Assembly (NCBI RefSeq): GCF_000970305.1
Contig: NZ_CP009517.1
Coordinates: 4,402,001-4,466,000 of the forward strand
DNA from: Methanosarcina barkeri 3
GTDB lineage: Archaea > Halobacteriota > Methanosarcinia > Methanosarcinales > Methanosarcinaceae
DNA: 64,000 nt
Reading direction: 5' to 3'
Numbering within the stretch: position 1 is the first letter of the stretch; each line of letters opens with the position of its first letter. The position numbers and the translations under genes were made by a program. The notes beneath the pieces are model-generated. The model had not been told where the DNA came from and ran no database searches. It worked only from the letters and a program-made list of their open reading frames with translations. Shown here in pieces: positions 1 to 9,141 of the stretch.

Positions 1-270
1 TTTTCACTATCAGGTATTGCGGTATATGGTTACCTTTGCCTGAAAATGATGTCTTATGCCGGAGTAAAGACCTCTAAAGTCATGAAAATAGTAATTTCAA
101 ATTTTATTCTCTTCGTTCCTGCAGGAACCGTTATTATTACCCTTAAAATCTTAGAAATAGACAAGATATTACTTGTTATCTTTTCCGGCATGATTGTCTG
201 TCTTTACTATGTATATATATTGAAAAATGATGCACAAGTGAAAAAGATAATTGGAGAGTTCAGAAATTGA
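1..270 (+). CDS. C-terminal end of a polysaccharide flippase-like membrane protein (partial)
   Basis: The frame is open from the first base and ends at a TGA at 268-270, so only the last 89 codons lie in the window. The residues form two strongly hydrophobic membrane segments joined by a short basic loop, with a charged tail. This resembles the end of a Wzx/MATE-type lipid-linked oligosaccharide flippase, and the following glycosyltransferase and epimerase fit a surface-glycan locus. The family call rests on hydrophobicity and context only. Any multi-spanning membrane protein could end this way. Confidence 0.5.
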   Translation, partial: FSLSGIAVYGYLCLKMMSYAGVKTSKVMKIVISNFILFVPAGTVIITLKILEIDKILLVIFSGMIVCLYYVYILKNDAQVKKIIGEFRN

Positions 271-470
271 AGAACTCATTTAAACAATAAAATTTAAAAA
301 CTTAAAATCAGGCTTCAACTCAGGAAGCTCCGAGAAAGTCTGTTCAAGTGAACTAAAAGAGAACAATTCTTTTAGTTCGCACAACATAGAAGCGATTTTC
401 TTCTCTCACTTTTTAATAATAACAAGTTTATACTTGACGATTTTCCAGAGTAATCTTGAGTAATTATATA

Positions 471-1436
471 TTACGTAGCCTCAGTTTGAGCCACCTCAGC
501 CATGGAATGCATTACAATTCCTGTCACTGTCATATATACACCGGCAACAGATAGAAAAACCATTATAAGTATATACCATAAATGAAGACTTTCGATTCCA
601 AAGACCAGGTCTTCAAGAAACTTCAAACCCATATAAAAACCGCATGTGGCAAGGGCAAAACCTGGCACTGCATAGAAGTATAGTGGCTTATTTACCTCTA
701 TGTCTCTTACTACACCTCTCAGTACTCCAAGAACATACTTGCCTGGAGCTTGCACCCGATCTTCAAATTTATAATGGGTACCTATTTCAACTTCTTTTAT
801 GCGAAGACCGGATTTGCATGCGTTTACAAGCATCTCGTCTTCTTTTGCCAGATCATTGGCATCAAAGTGTATTATATCTTTTGTAGAGGCTGCGAAGGCA
901 CGAAAAGGAGTTTGATAATCTCTAATTTTGCCAGATTTTTTATTGGCGAATCTGCCCAAAATCGTTTGCCCAACACGACGGTAAACAGGAGTGTTCCAAT
1001 CCACACTATTTAAATATCTAGTTCCATTGACCACATCTGCAGTTCCTGTTACTATCGGGTCAATGAGCCTGGGGATGTCATCAGGGTTATGGCGACCTCT
1101 TGAATCCATTGTCACAATTATATCAGCGCCGAGATTGATTGCAGATTTAAAACCTGTTTCGAGAGACGCACCTTTTCCTTTATTAGTCTTGTTTATAATC
1201 ACTTCAGCCCCAGCTTTTTTTGCTATCTCGACTGTTTGATCTGAACTGGCATCATCAACCATAATCACCCTATCAGCGTAGAGCCTTGTGAGAAGTATAA
1301 TGCTTCCTATAGACGTTTCTTCATTGTAGGCAGAAAGGACAACTATGACATTTTTAGAGGCTCTGCTGATAGTACATTTATTTCTTTTATTTATTATTGA
1401 CCCTGTGCCAATTTCCATAAGTAGCTGATCACTCAT
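471..1436 (-). CDS. Family 2 glycosyltransferase, dolichol-phosphate mannosyl/glucosyltransferase type
   Basis: The 321-residue protein has a GT-A domain at about residues 27-200, beginning with a VVLSAYNEE strand and a DDASSD nucleotide-binding motif. An MDSRGRH segment stands where most relatives have DADGQH. Two membrane helices follow at about 255-315. This is the architecture of enzymes that move a sugar from a nucleotide donor to dolichyl phosphate, acting at the cytoplasmic face of the membrane. The start is ATG at 1436. With the flippase end and the epimerase it probably serves N-glycan or S-layer glycosylation. The sugar cannot be told from sequence. Confidence 0.85.
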   Translation of the reverse strand: MSDQLLMEIGTGSIINKRNKCTISRASKNVIVVLSAYNEETSIGSIILLTRLYADRVIMVDDASSDQTVEIAKKAGAEVIINKTNKGKGASLETGFKSAINLGADIIVTMDSRGRHNPDDIPRLIDPIVTGTADVVNGTRYLNSVDWNTPVYRRVGQTILGRFANKKSGKIRDYQTPFRAFAASTKDIIHFDANDLAKEDEMLVNACKSGLRIKEVEIGTHYKFEDRVQAPGKYVLGVLRGVVRDIEVNKPLYFYAVPGFALATCGFYMGLKFLEDLVFGIESLHLWYILIMVFLSVAGVYMTVTGIVMHSMAEVAQTEAT

Positions 1437-2280
1437 TCTTGATAACCCCCATTGTATAGCTATGTAAATATTAGAGTAAGTTTAGTTATAAAAGTTCTAA
1501 AAAATCATTAAATAAGGAAGAGATTGAACCTTTTAAATATTACCGAAATATTAGTTTTTTAAAGTAAAATTTGGAAGATACATATATAAATTTATTGACA
1601 GTTGAACTTTAAAAAAAATAATATACAGTGTATGCCAGTATGCTGCGGCACTATACTATTATAAATATAAATTTGGCCAATTGAAATAACGACTATTGAA
1701 GATATGTGTTAACTGATAAAGTGGAAAAATATAGATAAATAAATAAAAAACAAGCTTGAGAATCAATAGTAAGGAAGCCCAACGTTTAGGATTTCAGTCC
1801 CGCAACTTATGGAGCTTTTTGATAATCCATTAAGAAATACCTACAGTTTCAAAATTGGATTACTTCTACTAGCGACTTGCCGCAATTTTTAATATAGAAA
1901 AATGAGAAGTACAGAAAGTTGTAAGATATAAAACAAACTGTATAGTTTATCTTACCTATAGAAGAGAATTATTAAAAAGTGAAATATGATTAGTATATTT
2001 TATGAGAGTAATTGAGCTGTTCTATTAGAAAAGTATCAGCCAGAGAAATTGAGAAAAAGACTCAGGAAAAAGAATAAAAAGGAAGCTGTAAATAAAGAGG
2101 AAAGTACTTTTTAGGACAATGGCAGACAATTGGGATGAATTGGAAAAGATGGGCACAGAAGTTGGAGAAAAAATCTGAGTATTCACATTTTGGAAAAATA
2201 CATCGAAAGAATAAAAAAGATTGGAAAAACATTTACTCACCTAAATGAAACTAAAAAGAGTATAATTTTTTAAAAGATGG
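1437..2280. other. AT-rich intergenic region, no convincing gene
   Basis: About 840 bases separate the glycosyltransferase start from the first DUF1616 gene. Stops are frequent in all frames. Two short open pieces look mildly coding: 27 codons from ATG 1809 and 19 codons from ATG 2119. Neither has a good ribosome site or enough length to call. They may be remnants of decayed genes. The promoters of both divergent flanking genes must lie here. Confidence 0.6.
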
Positions 2281-3186
2281 ATGACCCGCATGACTGTAAA
2301 AAGAATTCCTTCAGATCTATTTATTATTATGGGGCTTGTGCTCCTAACAGATATTTTTGTGCTCACTCCTGGAATAAATGAAACAATGTTCCGGAACATA
2401 CTTGGACTGCCACTTGTGTTATTTCTGCCAGGGTATGCTCTGATTGCAGCTCTTTTTCCTGCAAAATCTGATCTTGACGGGATTGAGCGGGTCGCTCTTT
2501 CTTTCGGACTAAGTATTGCAGTTGTGCCATTAATAGGCCTTGGTCTCAATTATACCCCATGGGGAATCAGACTTCTGCCAATTCTCACAAGCCTGTCCGT
2601 ATTCACCTTTATTATGTGTGGCCTTACATATCTTAGACGGGCAAGTCTCCCAGAAAGTGATACTTTTGAAGTTTCTTTGAAAGCAGTAGCACTTTCACTC
2701 AAAGCCGAGGTCATGGAAACATCAGAATCAAGACTGGATAGAGCTCTCACGGTTTTTCTGATAATTTCCATTCTCCTATCCATTGCTACCCTAGCTTATG
2801 TGGTTGTGAGCCCAAAAGAAGGAGAACATTTTACAGAGTTCTATCTTCTTGGACCCGAAGGAAAAGCAGATAATTATACTACAAACTACACGATCGGGCA
2901 AAGTGGAACAGTAATAGTTGGAGTTGTAAATCATGAGTACAGGCCTGTAAATTACACAATGGAAGTAAAGCTTGAGAATAAATCACTGTTCCTTCCGGAA
3001 AATGTGAAGCATATCAATCTTGCCCATAATGAGACCTGGGAAGAGCCAGTTACTATTATGCCTCCTCTTGAGGGAAAGAATATGAAACTTCAGTTCCTGC
3101 TCTTTAATGACACTGAGAAAAGTGTACCTTATAGAGACCTTCATCTATGGGTAAATGTGACTGCACCAAAACAACTGAAAACTTAA
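2281..3186 (+). CDS. DUF1616 family membrane protein, copy 1
   Basis: The 301-residue protein has four or five membrane helices in its first ~125 residues, with an FLPGYAL motif between helices 2 and 3. A further helix lies at about 158-180, followed by a ~115-residue outside domain rich in Asn-X-Ser/Thr sequons. That domain reads as a beta-sandwich (VGVVNHEYRPVNYTMEVKLE) and ends in WVNVT. The plan matches DUF1616, often found near archaeal surface-glycan genes. The function is unknown. A closely similar paralogue starts at 4753 with the epimerase between them on the other strand. A second in-frame ATG lies at 2290. Confidence 0.8.
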   Translation: MTRMTVKRIPSDLFIIMGLVLLTDIFVLTPGINETMFRNILGLPLVLFLPGYALIAALFPAKSDLDGIERVALSFGLSIAVVPLIGLGLNYTPWGIRLLPILTSLSVFTFIMCGLTYLRRASLPESDTFEVSLKAVALSLKAEVMETSESRLDRALTVFLIISILLSIATLAYVVVSPKEGEHFTEFYLLGPEGKADNYTTNYTIGQSGTVIVGVVNHEYRPVNYTMEVKLENKSLFLPENVKHINLAHNETWEEPVTIMPPLEGKNMKLQFLLFNDTEKSVPYRDLHLWVNVTAPKQLKT

Positions 3187-3374
3187 ACTTCAGGCGAGAA
3201 AACATAGTTAGGAAGAGCTCTTAAATTTCCAGGCTACTAGCTTCTAGTACAGTCTTTAAGCTGCCTTTGCAGTTGAGCTCTACAGCTAAAGAGTTTGAGA
3301 CTACATAACTCAGTCATTCAGACTCGACTTTCTCAAAAAGATTTAGCTCTAATTGTATAGAAATCTTATATAGT

Positions 3375-3468
3375 AAGCTGGAAACCAGCTTGGTATGTGT
3401 CCTTAGGGCAAGAAACTGCCTTAAACCAACGGGAAAACTGCTGTTTAATTGACAGCAGTTTTCTTTTT
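3375..3468 (+). ncRNA. Candidate structured RNA with three successive hairpins and a terminator
   Basis: Three helices follow one another between convergent genes. Helix 1 is AAGCTGG/CCAGCTT with an AAA loop (3375-3391). Helix 2 is TTAGGGCA/TGCCTTAA with one G-U pair (3403-3424), enclosed by TTGGT (3390-3394) and ACCAA (3425-3429). Helix 3 is a perfect 12-base-pair stem, GAAAACTGCTGT/ACAGCAGTTTTC (3433-3463), followed by a T run on the + strand. TATA-like sequence lies at 3351-3373. The CCAGCTT arm and the TTGGT arm share two bases and so compete. Alternatively only helix 3 matters, as terminator of the DUF1616 gene about 250 bases upstream. Confidence 0.35.
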
Positions 3469-3499
3469 GATATTAGGAAATAAGCGTTCTTACAATCTA

Positions 3500-4396
3500 T
3501 TAAATCAAGCTTTTTAATCCTTCCTGCAGTTCGATCTCTCCTTTCCACCAGCCTGAGATTTTTGAGACATCAGCTTTTGAGTCATGAACATCACCTGCTC
3601 TTGAAGCGGCATGTACAATTCTGCTAGAAGAACCAGTTAACTTAATAATATTTTCGGCAAGTTCCATAACTGTCACGCTTTTTCCCATAGCTACATTAAA
3701 GACCTGACCATCCCCGTGCTCAAGAGACGCAACATTTGCCCTGACTACATCTGTAACATGAACAAAATCTCGGCTCTGAAGTCCGTCTCCGTAAATAACA
3801 AGGTCCTTTCCAAGTTTCGCCCTCTCGAGGAAAATTGGAATAACGGCTGCATATGGAGATTTTGGGTCCTGACGAGGACCATAGACATTGAAATAACGCA
3901 GGCAAGTTGTACGAAGCCCATAGTCCTCATAAAACATCTTTGCCAGGTATTCTCCATCAAGTTTAGAGATAGCATAAGGAGAAGCCGGTTCAGGGTACAT
4001 ATTCTCTTGCTTTGGAAGGACAGGGTTATTTCCATAAATTGCAGCTGAAGATGCTGTCACAAATTTGTCGACTTCGGCTTTAACGCAGGCCTGTAGTACA
4101 TTAAGTGTTCCGAGCGTGTTAATCTGGAAAGCTTCAGAAGGTTTTTCACAGCTTAAAGGAACGGATACCAGGGCAGCTTCGTTAAAGACATAATCCATGC
4201 CTGAAACAGCCTTTTCGACTGATTGAAAATCACAGATATCTCCTTTAATGAACTCGATATTTTTATACTGTGGAATATTTCTGAGGAAACCTGTGGAAAG
4301 AGTATCCAAAATTCTGACTGTATGTCCTGCTTCTGCAAAATATTCAGCTATGTGGGAGCCTATGAAACCTGCTCCTCCGGTAACCAGCACTTTCAT
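3500..4396 (-). CDS. NAD-dependent nucleotide-sugar epimerase/dehydratase (UDP-glucose 4-epimerase-like)
   Basis: The 298-residue extended-SDR protein starts MKVLVTGGAGFIGSH, the Rossmann nucleotide-binding loop. It has the catalytic Ser region SSAAIYG and the YAISK Tyr-x3-Lys motif at about residues 140-145, then the substrate-side RYFNVYGPRQDP motif. ATG at 4396 is preferred over a longer frame starting at 4420, because the added eight residues precede the conserved strand. It probably interconverts UDP-sugars for the glycan genes around it (UDP-Glc/Gal or GlcNAc/GalNAc). Substrate specificity is not readable here. Confidence 0.85.
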   Translation of the reverse strand: MKVLVTGGAGFIGSHIAEYFAEAGHTVRILDTLSTGFLRNIPQYKNIEFIKGDICDFQSVEKAVSGMDYVFNEAALVSVPLSCEKPSEAFQINTLGTLNVLQACVKAEVDKFVTASSAAIYGNNPVLPKQENMYPEPASPYAISKLDGEYLAKMFYEDYGLRTTCLRYFNVYGPRQDPKSPYAAVIPIFLERAKLGKDLVIYGDGLQSRDFVHVTDVVRANVASLEHGDGQVFNVAMGKSVTVMELAENIIKLTGSSSRIVHAASRAGDVHDSKADVSKISGWWKGEIELQEGLKSLI

Positions 4397-4752
4397 GCTT
4401 GCAGAAAGGGAAAAGTACAAAATAAAATTTTCTATGCACGCCCAGATGTTTATAAGACAAGTCTAAAAATTTGAAACTGATACGTTTTTCCGAAAATTGA
4501 ACCTAAAAAAAAAGTAAAATTATCCTGAAACCAGAATTCAGAAATAGAAAACAGTCCAACAAAAAAAGTTCGAAAGAAAAGGCATGTTCTCTCTTGTTTT
4601 CCTGCAAGAACAATCTGAAAGGACAACCTGAAAGGACAATCTGAAAGAACGAACTATACTTAGGAACAAAATATAATGAGTAAGTTGTGAAAGGATTGCA
4701 TAGATATAAATTCAAAGAGGATACAATATGAAATAATTTTGTCAGTGATAAA
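4397..4752. other. Intergenic region with a short imperfect tandem repeat
   Basis: Between the divergent epimerase and second DUF1616 gene. Bases about 4609-4650 carry three imperfect copies of a ~13-base unit (AATCTGAAAGGAC). AT-rich sequence around 4665-4700 (ACAAAATATAATG, AGATATAAATT) could supply TATA elements for the + strand operon. No gene was seen. Confidence 0.5.
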
Positions 4753-5634
4753 ATGGCCGGAAATAGACAACTTCCCATGGACCTGTTGCTTATTGCAGGT
4801 TTTGTGCTTATTACTAACATCTTTATACTCGTACCTGTGCTTAGCGACAGCTTCCCGCGCACGTACCTGGGGGTTATTCTGGTGCTTTTCTTGCCAGGTT
4901 ATGCCCTTACCGGAGCTCTTTTCCCGGCAAAAAAAGATATTGATGGAATTGAGAGAGCTGCAATTTCTTTCGGACTTAGTATTTCAATTGCCCCAATACT
5001 GGGACTTAGCTTGAACTATTCCAGCTGGGGAATCAGGGAGATTCCTCTGTTGACAGAGTTTTCAATTTTTACTCTTCTAATGTGTGTAATTGCTTATTAC
5101 AGAAGGAGACTGTTGTCTGAAACCGAAGTCTTTGGAGTTTCATTTAAAAAATGTTACCTTAGCATGAAGGCTAGAGTTCTTGAAAAACCCGAATCGAAAA
5201 CTGATAAGGTTATTGCATTTATCTTTGTCCTTTCTATGCTGGCCTCTATAGGGAGCCTCGCCTACATTATAGGAAACCCTAAAGAAGGCGAGCACTTTAC
5301 CGAATTTTACATTCTTGGAAACAACAGTACGATAGGAGACTATCCTACGGAATTTGTACAGGGAGAAAAAGGAACAGTCACTGTAGGGATCATAAACCAC
5401 GAGTACAGACCAATGGATTATACAATAGACGTAAGGCTTGAAAACAGGTCTCTTCAGGAAAGTCAGAAACAGATAAGCCTTGGAAATAATATGTCCTGGG
5501 AAGAACCAGTTACTTTTACGCCACCTCTCAAAGGAAAAAACATGAAACTAGAGTTTTTGCTCTTTAATGAAACCGAGAAAACCATACCTTACAGGAACCT
5601 GAATCTCTGGATTAACGTTACTGAGGAGGCCTGA
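4753..5634 (+). CDS. DUF1616 family membrane protein, copy 2
   Basis: The 293-residue paralogue of the 2281 gene has the same layout. Helices lie in the first ~120 residues with FLPGYALTGALFPAK, a single helix lies near 155-175, and an exposed domain contains VGIINHEYRPMDYTI and ends in WINVT. The two copies match most in the first helices and in the exposed domain, and differ in the linker. The next gene starts three bases after its stop, so it is co-transcribed with the CPBP protease. Possible roles include anchoring or handling of glycosylated surface proteins, but none is shown. Confidence 0.8.
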   Translation: MAGNRQLPMDLLLIAGFVLITNIFILVPVLSDSFPRTYLGVILVLFLPGYALTGALFPAKKDIDGIERAAISFGLSISIAPILGLSLNYSSWGIREIPLLTEFSIFTLLMCVIAYYRRRLLSETEVFGVSFKKCYLSMKARVLEKPESKTDKVIAFIFVLSMLASIGSLAYIIGNPKEGEHFTEFYILGNNSTIGDYPTEFVQGEKGTVTVGIINHEYRPMDYTIDVRLENRSLQESQKQISLGNNMSWEEPVTFTPPLKGKNMKLEFLLFNETEKTIPYRNLNLWINVTEEA

Positions 5635-5637
5635 AAA

Positions 5638-6513
5638 ATGGTACCTTCGGACTTTACTTCTTCAGAGCTGGAAACGGGAAAGGTCTCTTTGCCGGAGTTC
5701 GGGAAAATGCTTAAAGTGCAAACTGAAGAAAAAACAGGATTCCTGAAAAAGATGATTTATGTAGGAACCCCTGTAGCTACAATTACTCTTATCGAATTGT
5801 TGATTTTTGGAGGAAGGCTAAAAGAAGCTTCAATAGCTTATACCTTGCTTTTGCTCTCGCTTTCGTATTCAATAGCAGTTATGAAAAAGCCTGAGATAAG
5901 GAAAATCTACCAGGCCCTCTTACTTCTGACAATATTTAGATTGGTAAATTTCTCAATGCCTATTTTTTTTGAGAAGGATCTTTACTCTTTCATATTTATC
6001 TATGTACCTATGGCAATTCCGATAACTCTTGCTACTGTTCACCAGAAGGTGAGGTATGAGAGAAAAAGAGACACTCTGAAGAGGATGTGGATCTACCTTC
6101 CTCTATCTGTTCTTGCCGGTCTGGTTTTTGGACAAATAGAATATATACTGATAGGATCCAGAGAACTGATATCAGATCTCTCTTCGACAAATCTGCTAAT
6201 ACTCATAATAGTAATGGTTTTTATTGTAGGGCTTATAGAAGAACTCATCTTCAGGTCAATTCTCCAGACAAGCCTGGAAAAATTCCTGGGATCAGCCTGG
6301 GGAATTTTCCTTTCAAGCCTCCTTTTCGGGATAATGCATTCTACTTACGGTACACCCTATGAAATAGTATATATGTTTTTTTTAGGAGGCTTTTTAGGAT
6401 ACTTATTTTATAGAACTCGAAGTCTTCCCCTTGTGGTAATGATTCACGGCTCAATAAACGTGTTCTTGTTTGGAATAATCCCACATACAGGACCCATATT
6501 TGGATTGATATGA
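5638..6513 (+). CDS. CPBP family intramembrane metalloprotease
   Basis: The 291-residue, multi-spanning protein carries the CPBP (CAAX protease/bacteriocin-processing) signature. EELIFR lies at about residues 200-206 (the Glu-Glu-x3-Arg motif), FGIMHS at about 222-227 and HGSINV near 270, giving the Glu and His metal ligands inside the membrane. A GGAGG site sits in the last codons of the upstream DUF1616 gene, about eight bases before this ATG, so translation is probably coupled. The first ~45 residues are soluble. Its substrate is unknown. Pairing with DUF1616 suggests processing of a membrane or surface protein. Confidence 0.85.
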   Translation: MVPSDFTSSELETGKVSLPEFGKMLKVQTEEKTGFLKKMIYVGTPVATITLIELLIFGGRLKEASIAYTLLLLSLSYSIAVMKKPEIRKIYQALLLLTIFRLVNFSMPIFFEKDLYSFIFIYVPMAIPITLATVHQKVRYERKRDTLKRMWIYLPLSVLAGLVFGQIEYILIGSRELISDLSSTNLLILIIVMVFIVGLIEELIFRSILQTSLEKFLGSAWGIFLSSLLFGIMHSTYGTPYEIVYMFFLGGFLGYLFYRTRSLPLVVMIHGSINVFLFGIIPHTGPIFGLI

Positions 6514-6880
6514 AACACTGTAAATGTTGACTTGATGAAACCTATGAAAATTAGCGTATATGATGATCTTAATATAAGTGATCTAGAAATCATCTAATAG
6601 AAATGAGTAGGTTTAAGTCCGGATCACTTAAGCAGCTTTTTGCTTACAGTAATTATCTTTTCCTATTACAAGAGAAATCATCTGGTAGAGCAGAATAGTG
6701 ACCGGAGTTTTGGAAAGAACCGAACCTCCATTGTCATAGCTTAAGAAGAAAAATAAGAGACTATAAGAGTAAGCAACCTGCCAGTTTATCCTCGAAGAAC
6801 CAGAAATTATAAATATATGTCTTTAAAAGAAGATTGCCATTCTTTATGAACGGAACATAATGTGCTCCGGAGAAAATTTT
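6514..6880. other. Intergenic region with a weak inverted repeat
   Basis: AAGTGATC (6576-6583) and GATCACTT (6622-6629) form an 8-base inverted repeat about 60 bases after the CPBP stop. A small AAGC/GCTT hairpin with a T-rich loop follows at 6630-6645. Together they could end the DUF1616-CPBP transcript. Nothing else is recognisable before the next gene. Confidence 0.35.
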
Positions 6881-7654
6881 ATGGCCAGATATGCAGACCG
6901 CCTCTGGGAAATTGATTGTCTGCGAGGACTTGCTGTCCTCTTGATGCTCCTTTATCATTTTCTTTATGACTTGGACTTTTTCAAACTTGTAGATATTCAA
7001 CTAAGTTCCGGTCTTATCTTATATGCGGGCAGATTCTCAGCTTTACTTTTTATCCTGATCTCAGGAGTTGCTCTTTCTATAAGCCATTCAAGAGCCCTTA
7101 ACAAAGAATCTGCTGGAAATGGAGCAGAAAACTTTTCTAAGTACTTGAAAAGAGGAATAAAGCTCTATTTAATGGGACTTTTGCTTACAGGTATAACCTG
7201 GATCTTTTTACCTGAAGAGTATATTGTTTTTGGGATCCTCCACTTTTTTGGGGTTTCAGCAGTACTTGTTTATCCTTTCCTGAGATATGAGAAAGAAAAC
7301 CTTTTTTTCAGCATATTTTTCGGCCTTTTAGGGTTTTACTTAAGGAATAGGACTTTTGGGTTTTCCAGTCTGCTCTGGTTGGGATTTACTCCCGAAAATT
7401 TTAGGACCCTTGATTACTTTCCTATACTTCCATGGTTTGGGGTATTACTTGCAGGAGTTTTCCTGGGGAATTTCCTGTATGCAGAAGGAAAAAGGCAGTT
7501 TGAAATGCCCTATACTGGAAAAAATCCGCTTATTAGGCTGTCTTCCAGAGTGGGGCAACATTCCCTCTTCATATATTTCGTTCATCAACCGCTATTCCTA
7601 GGGTTCTTATTCCTTAGTGGGCTACTTAATCTGAATATGCTGAATACTCATTAA
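6881..7654 (+). CDS. DUF1624 / heparan-alpha-glucosaminide N-acetyltransferase-like membrane protein
   Basis: About 257 residues with six or seven predicted helices. It opens with RLWEIDCLRGLAVLLMLLYH, the hallmark of the DUF1624/HGSNAT-type acyltransferase-like family, which transfers acyl groups to sugars across membranes. A second conserved part is FIYFVHQP near the C-terminus. The start is taken at ATG 6881 (MARYADRL). An in-frame ATG at 6860 would add seven residues without a better ribosome site. The stop lies inside the first copy of a 34-base duplication, so the last residues may differ from relatives. Its substrate is unknown. Sugar acetylation fits the nearby glycan genes. Confidence 0.75.
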   Translation: MARYADRLWEIDCLRGLAVLLMLLYHFLYDLDFFKLVDIQLSSGLILYAGRFSALLFILISGVALSISHSRALNKESAGNGAENFSKYLKRGIKLYLMGLLLTGITWIFLPEEYIVFGILHFFGVSAVLVYPFLRYEKENLFFSIFFGLLGFYLRNRTFGFSSLLWLGFTPENFRTLDYFPILPWFGVLLAGVFLGNFLYAEGKRQFEMPYTGKNPLIRLSSRVGQHSLFIYFVHQPLFLGFLFLSGLLNLNMLNTH

Positions 7655-7710
7655 AAATAATCTGAAAATACCTAAGAATACTCATTAAAAATGATCTGAA
7701 AATACCTAAA
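7643..7710. repeat. Tandem duplication of a 34-base unit at a gene end
   Basis: Two copies, 7643-7676 and 7677-7710, start AATACTCATTAAAAAT and are nearly identical. The first copy supplies the final codons and stop of the DUF1624 gene. Confidence 0.9.
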
Positions 7711-8112
7711 ACGTACAATGCTATTTTAATTTCTATTCAAAATAAGGTTGTCTGATGTTACATGATTGATTACCATAATTAATATTCAGTGTGACAAATG
7801 ATTACGTTTTTGTGTAAGGAATACAGGTAAGCTCCGGTTGTACTGAAGTTCGGAACAAAAGAACCTGAAAACTACTTTACGAGTGTTTGAGAATAATATC
7901 AACCAGACTATAGAGGACAACCAAAATTACTGGTAGATCCAAAATCTGCTGGTTTTATATTGTCTAACATACGTAATCTGCATATCGCTAAAAATAATTG
8001 AAATACAAAATATAACCAGGATACAGGTAAACCCGAATAAAAAGTCAAACATAAATCTGACTCATATTTTGAACCAGACAAAGGAGTAGACAGTGCAAAT
8101 CAAAAACAGAAG
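7711..8112. other. AT-rich intergenic region, nothing recognised
   Basis: About 400 bases with no open frame of note, no strong hairpin and no clear promoter beyond general AT richness. Confidence 0.6.
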
Positions 8113-8439
8113 ATGGAGAAAAAAATGTATATTGAAATTGCGATGTTTGCCTATTTTGTAGTTTTGTTCCTAACCCTTCGAGATGTCCGGATCTTTAAAA
8201 GAACAGGTTATCGTTCTTACAGGACAGGAGCCATGAAAGGGCTTGCGGCTTCATCCCTTGTTTTGATAGGGGCAATTGCTGTTGAGGCAAACCCGGAGCT
8301 TGGGCTACTTTTCGTATTAATAGGACTCTTTATTAACCGTAAAGGGATAAGAGAGCGTGTTTTTACTAGTGCAGGAACTCTTGACCGTTTCCTTGGAAAA
8401 ACAGATTATGTAAAAAGAAAATCTCGGCAAAACAGATAA
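8113..8439 (+). CDS. Small two-helix membrane protein, unknown
   Basis: The 108-residue protein has a helix at about residues 6-22 and a longer hydrophobic hairpin at about 40-75, with a very basic C-terminus (KRKSRQNR). A second ATG at 8125 has a GGAG site at 8115-8118 and may be the true start. The codon pattern and clean frame support a real gene. No family is recognised. It stands alone, with long AT-rich gaps on both sides, so context says little. Confidence 0.55.
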   Translation: MEKKMYIEIAMFAYFVVLFLTLRDVRIFKRTGYRSYRTGAMKGLAASSLVLIGAIAVEANPELGLLFVLIGLFINRKGIRERVFTSAGTLDRFLGKTDYVKRKSRQNR

Positions 8440-8907
8440 TGAAGAGGAAATAAGAGGGATAATAAATATGGATACGGAATATATTTAAACGCAAAATATA
8501 TACAAATCCACATAACAAAATTATCCCTCAGAATCTAACTGTAGCTGCTGCAACGATGATGCAAAAAAATATATTAAAGGAAAATTTAGAGAAGAATTAA
8601 AGCATTGGCTACATACTCTATTAATTGAGATAAGAAATTAAGCCTCATACTGTAGACTGGAGCGTCTACCCCAAAACTTATAAATCTCAAGTGACCTATT
8701 AGTCGACGAAATCATGATCAATCAAATTATTATATCCAGTTTTTGCTAAACCTATCAATTCGAGAGAAGAAAATAAATATCGAAGAACTATTTTCTATTT
8801 CGGGCTTCACGTTAACTAGAGTTCACAGGAAAACATGTGAGATAAACTAGAAGTAGAATTGAATAACTGGACTAAAAAAACAGCAGAAACTCCTAAGAGG
8901 AGATACG
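8440..8907. other. Intergenic region upstream of rps17e
   Basis: Contains a small hairpin, GTAGAC/GTCTAC, around 8650-8668, followed by an ACTTATAAATC TATA-like element near 8680. These precede the rps17e-dapAB genes and are candidates for promoter or leader elements. No gene was seen. Confidence 0.4.
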
Positions 8908-9102
8908 ATGGGAAATATACGACAGACAAACATAAAAAGAATTGCACTTAGACTGATTGAGAACCACGCTGATGTCTTTACAAAAGACTTTGAAACTAAT
9001 AAGACTCTTGTGACTAAGTATACAACTATTGAAAGCAAAGTTATAAGGAACAGGGTTGCAGGTTACGTCACAAGAAAAGTTGCACGTATGAAAGTATACT
9101 AA
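8908..9102 (+). CDS. rps17e: 30S ribosomal protein S17e
   Basis: The 64-residue basic protein has the S17e pattern: VTRKVARMK at the end and [10 protein letters not shown] early. This archaeal/eukaryotic-type small-subunit protein has no bacterial counterpart. A GGAG site lies eight bases before ATG 8908 (AAGAGGAGATACG). Length and sequence agree with archaeal S17e. dapA follows after 39 bases, so it heads a three-gene transcription unit with lysine-pathway genes. Confidence 0.97.
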   Translation: MGNIRQTNIKRIALRLIENHADVFTKDFETNKTLVTKYTTIESKVIRNRVAGYVTRKVARMKVY

Positions 9103-9141
9103 GCAGAAGACTTACTTCTGGACACGGTGGGGATATTTGAA

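Noticed and set aside
2119-2178. 19-codon frame MADNWDELEKMG...
   Set aside because: Protein-like, but stops after 19 codons with no continuation in other frames; at most a relic.
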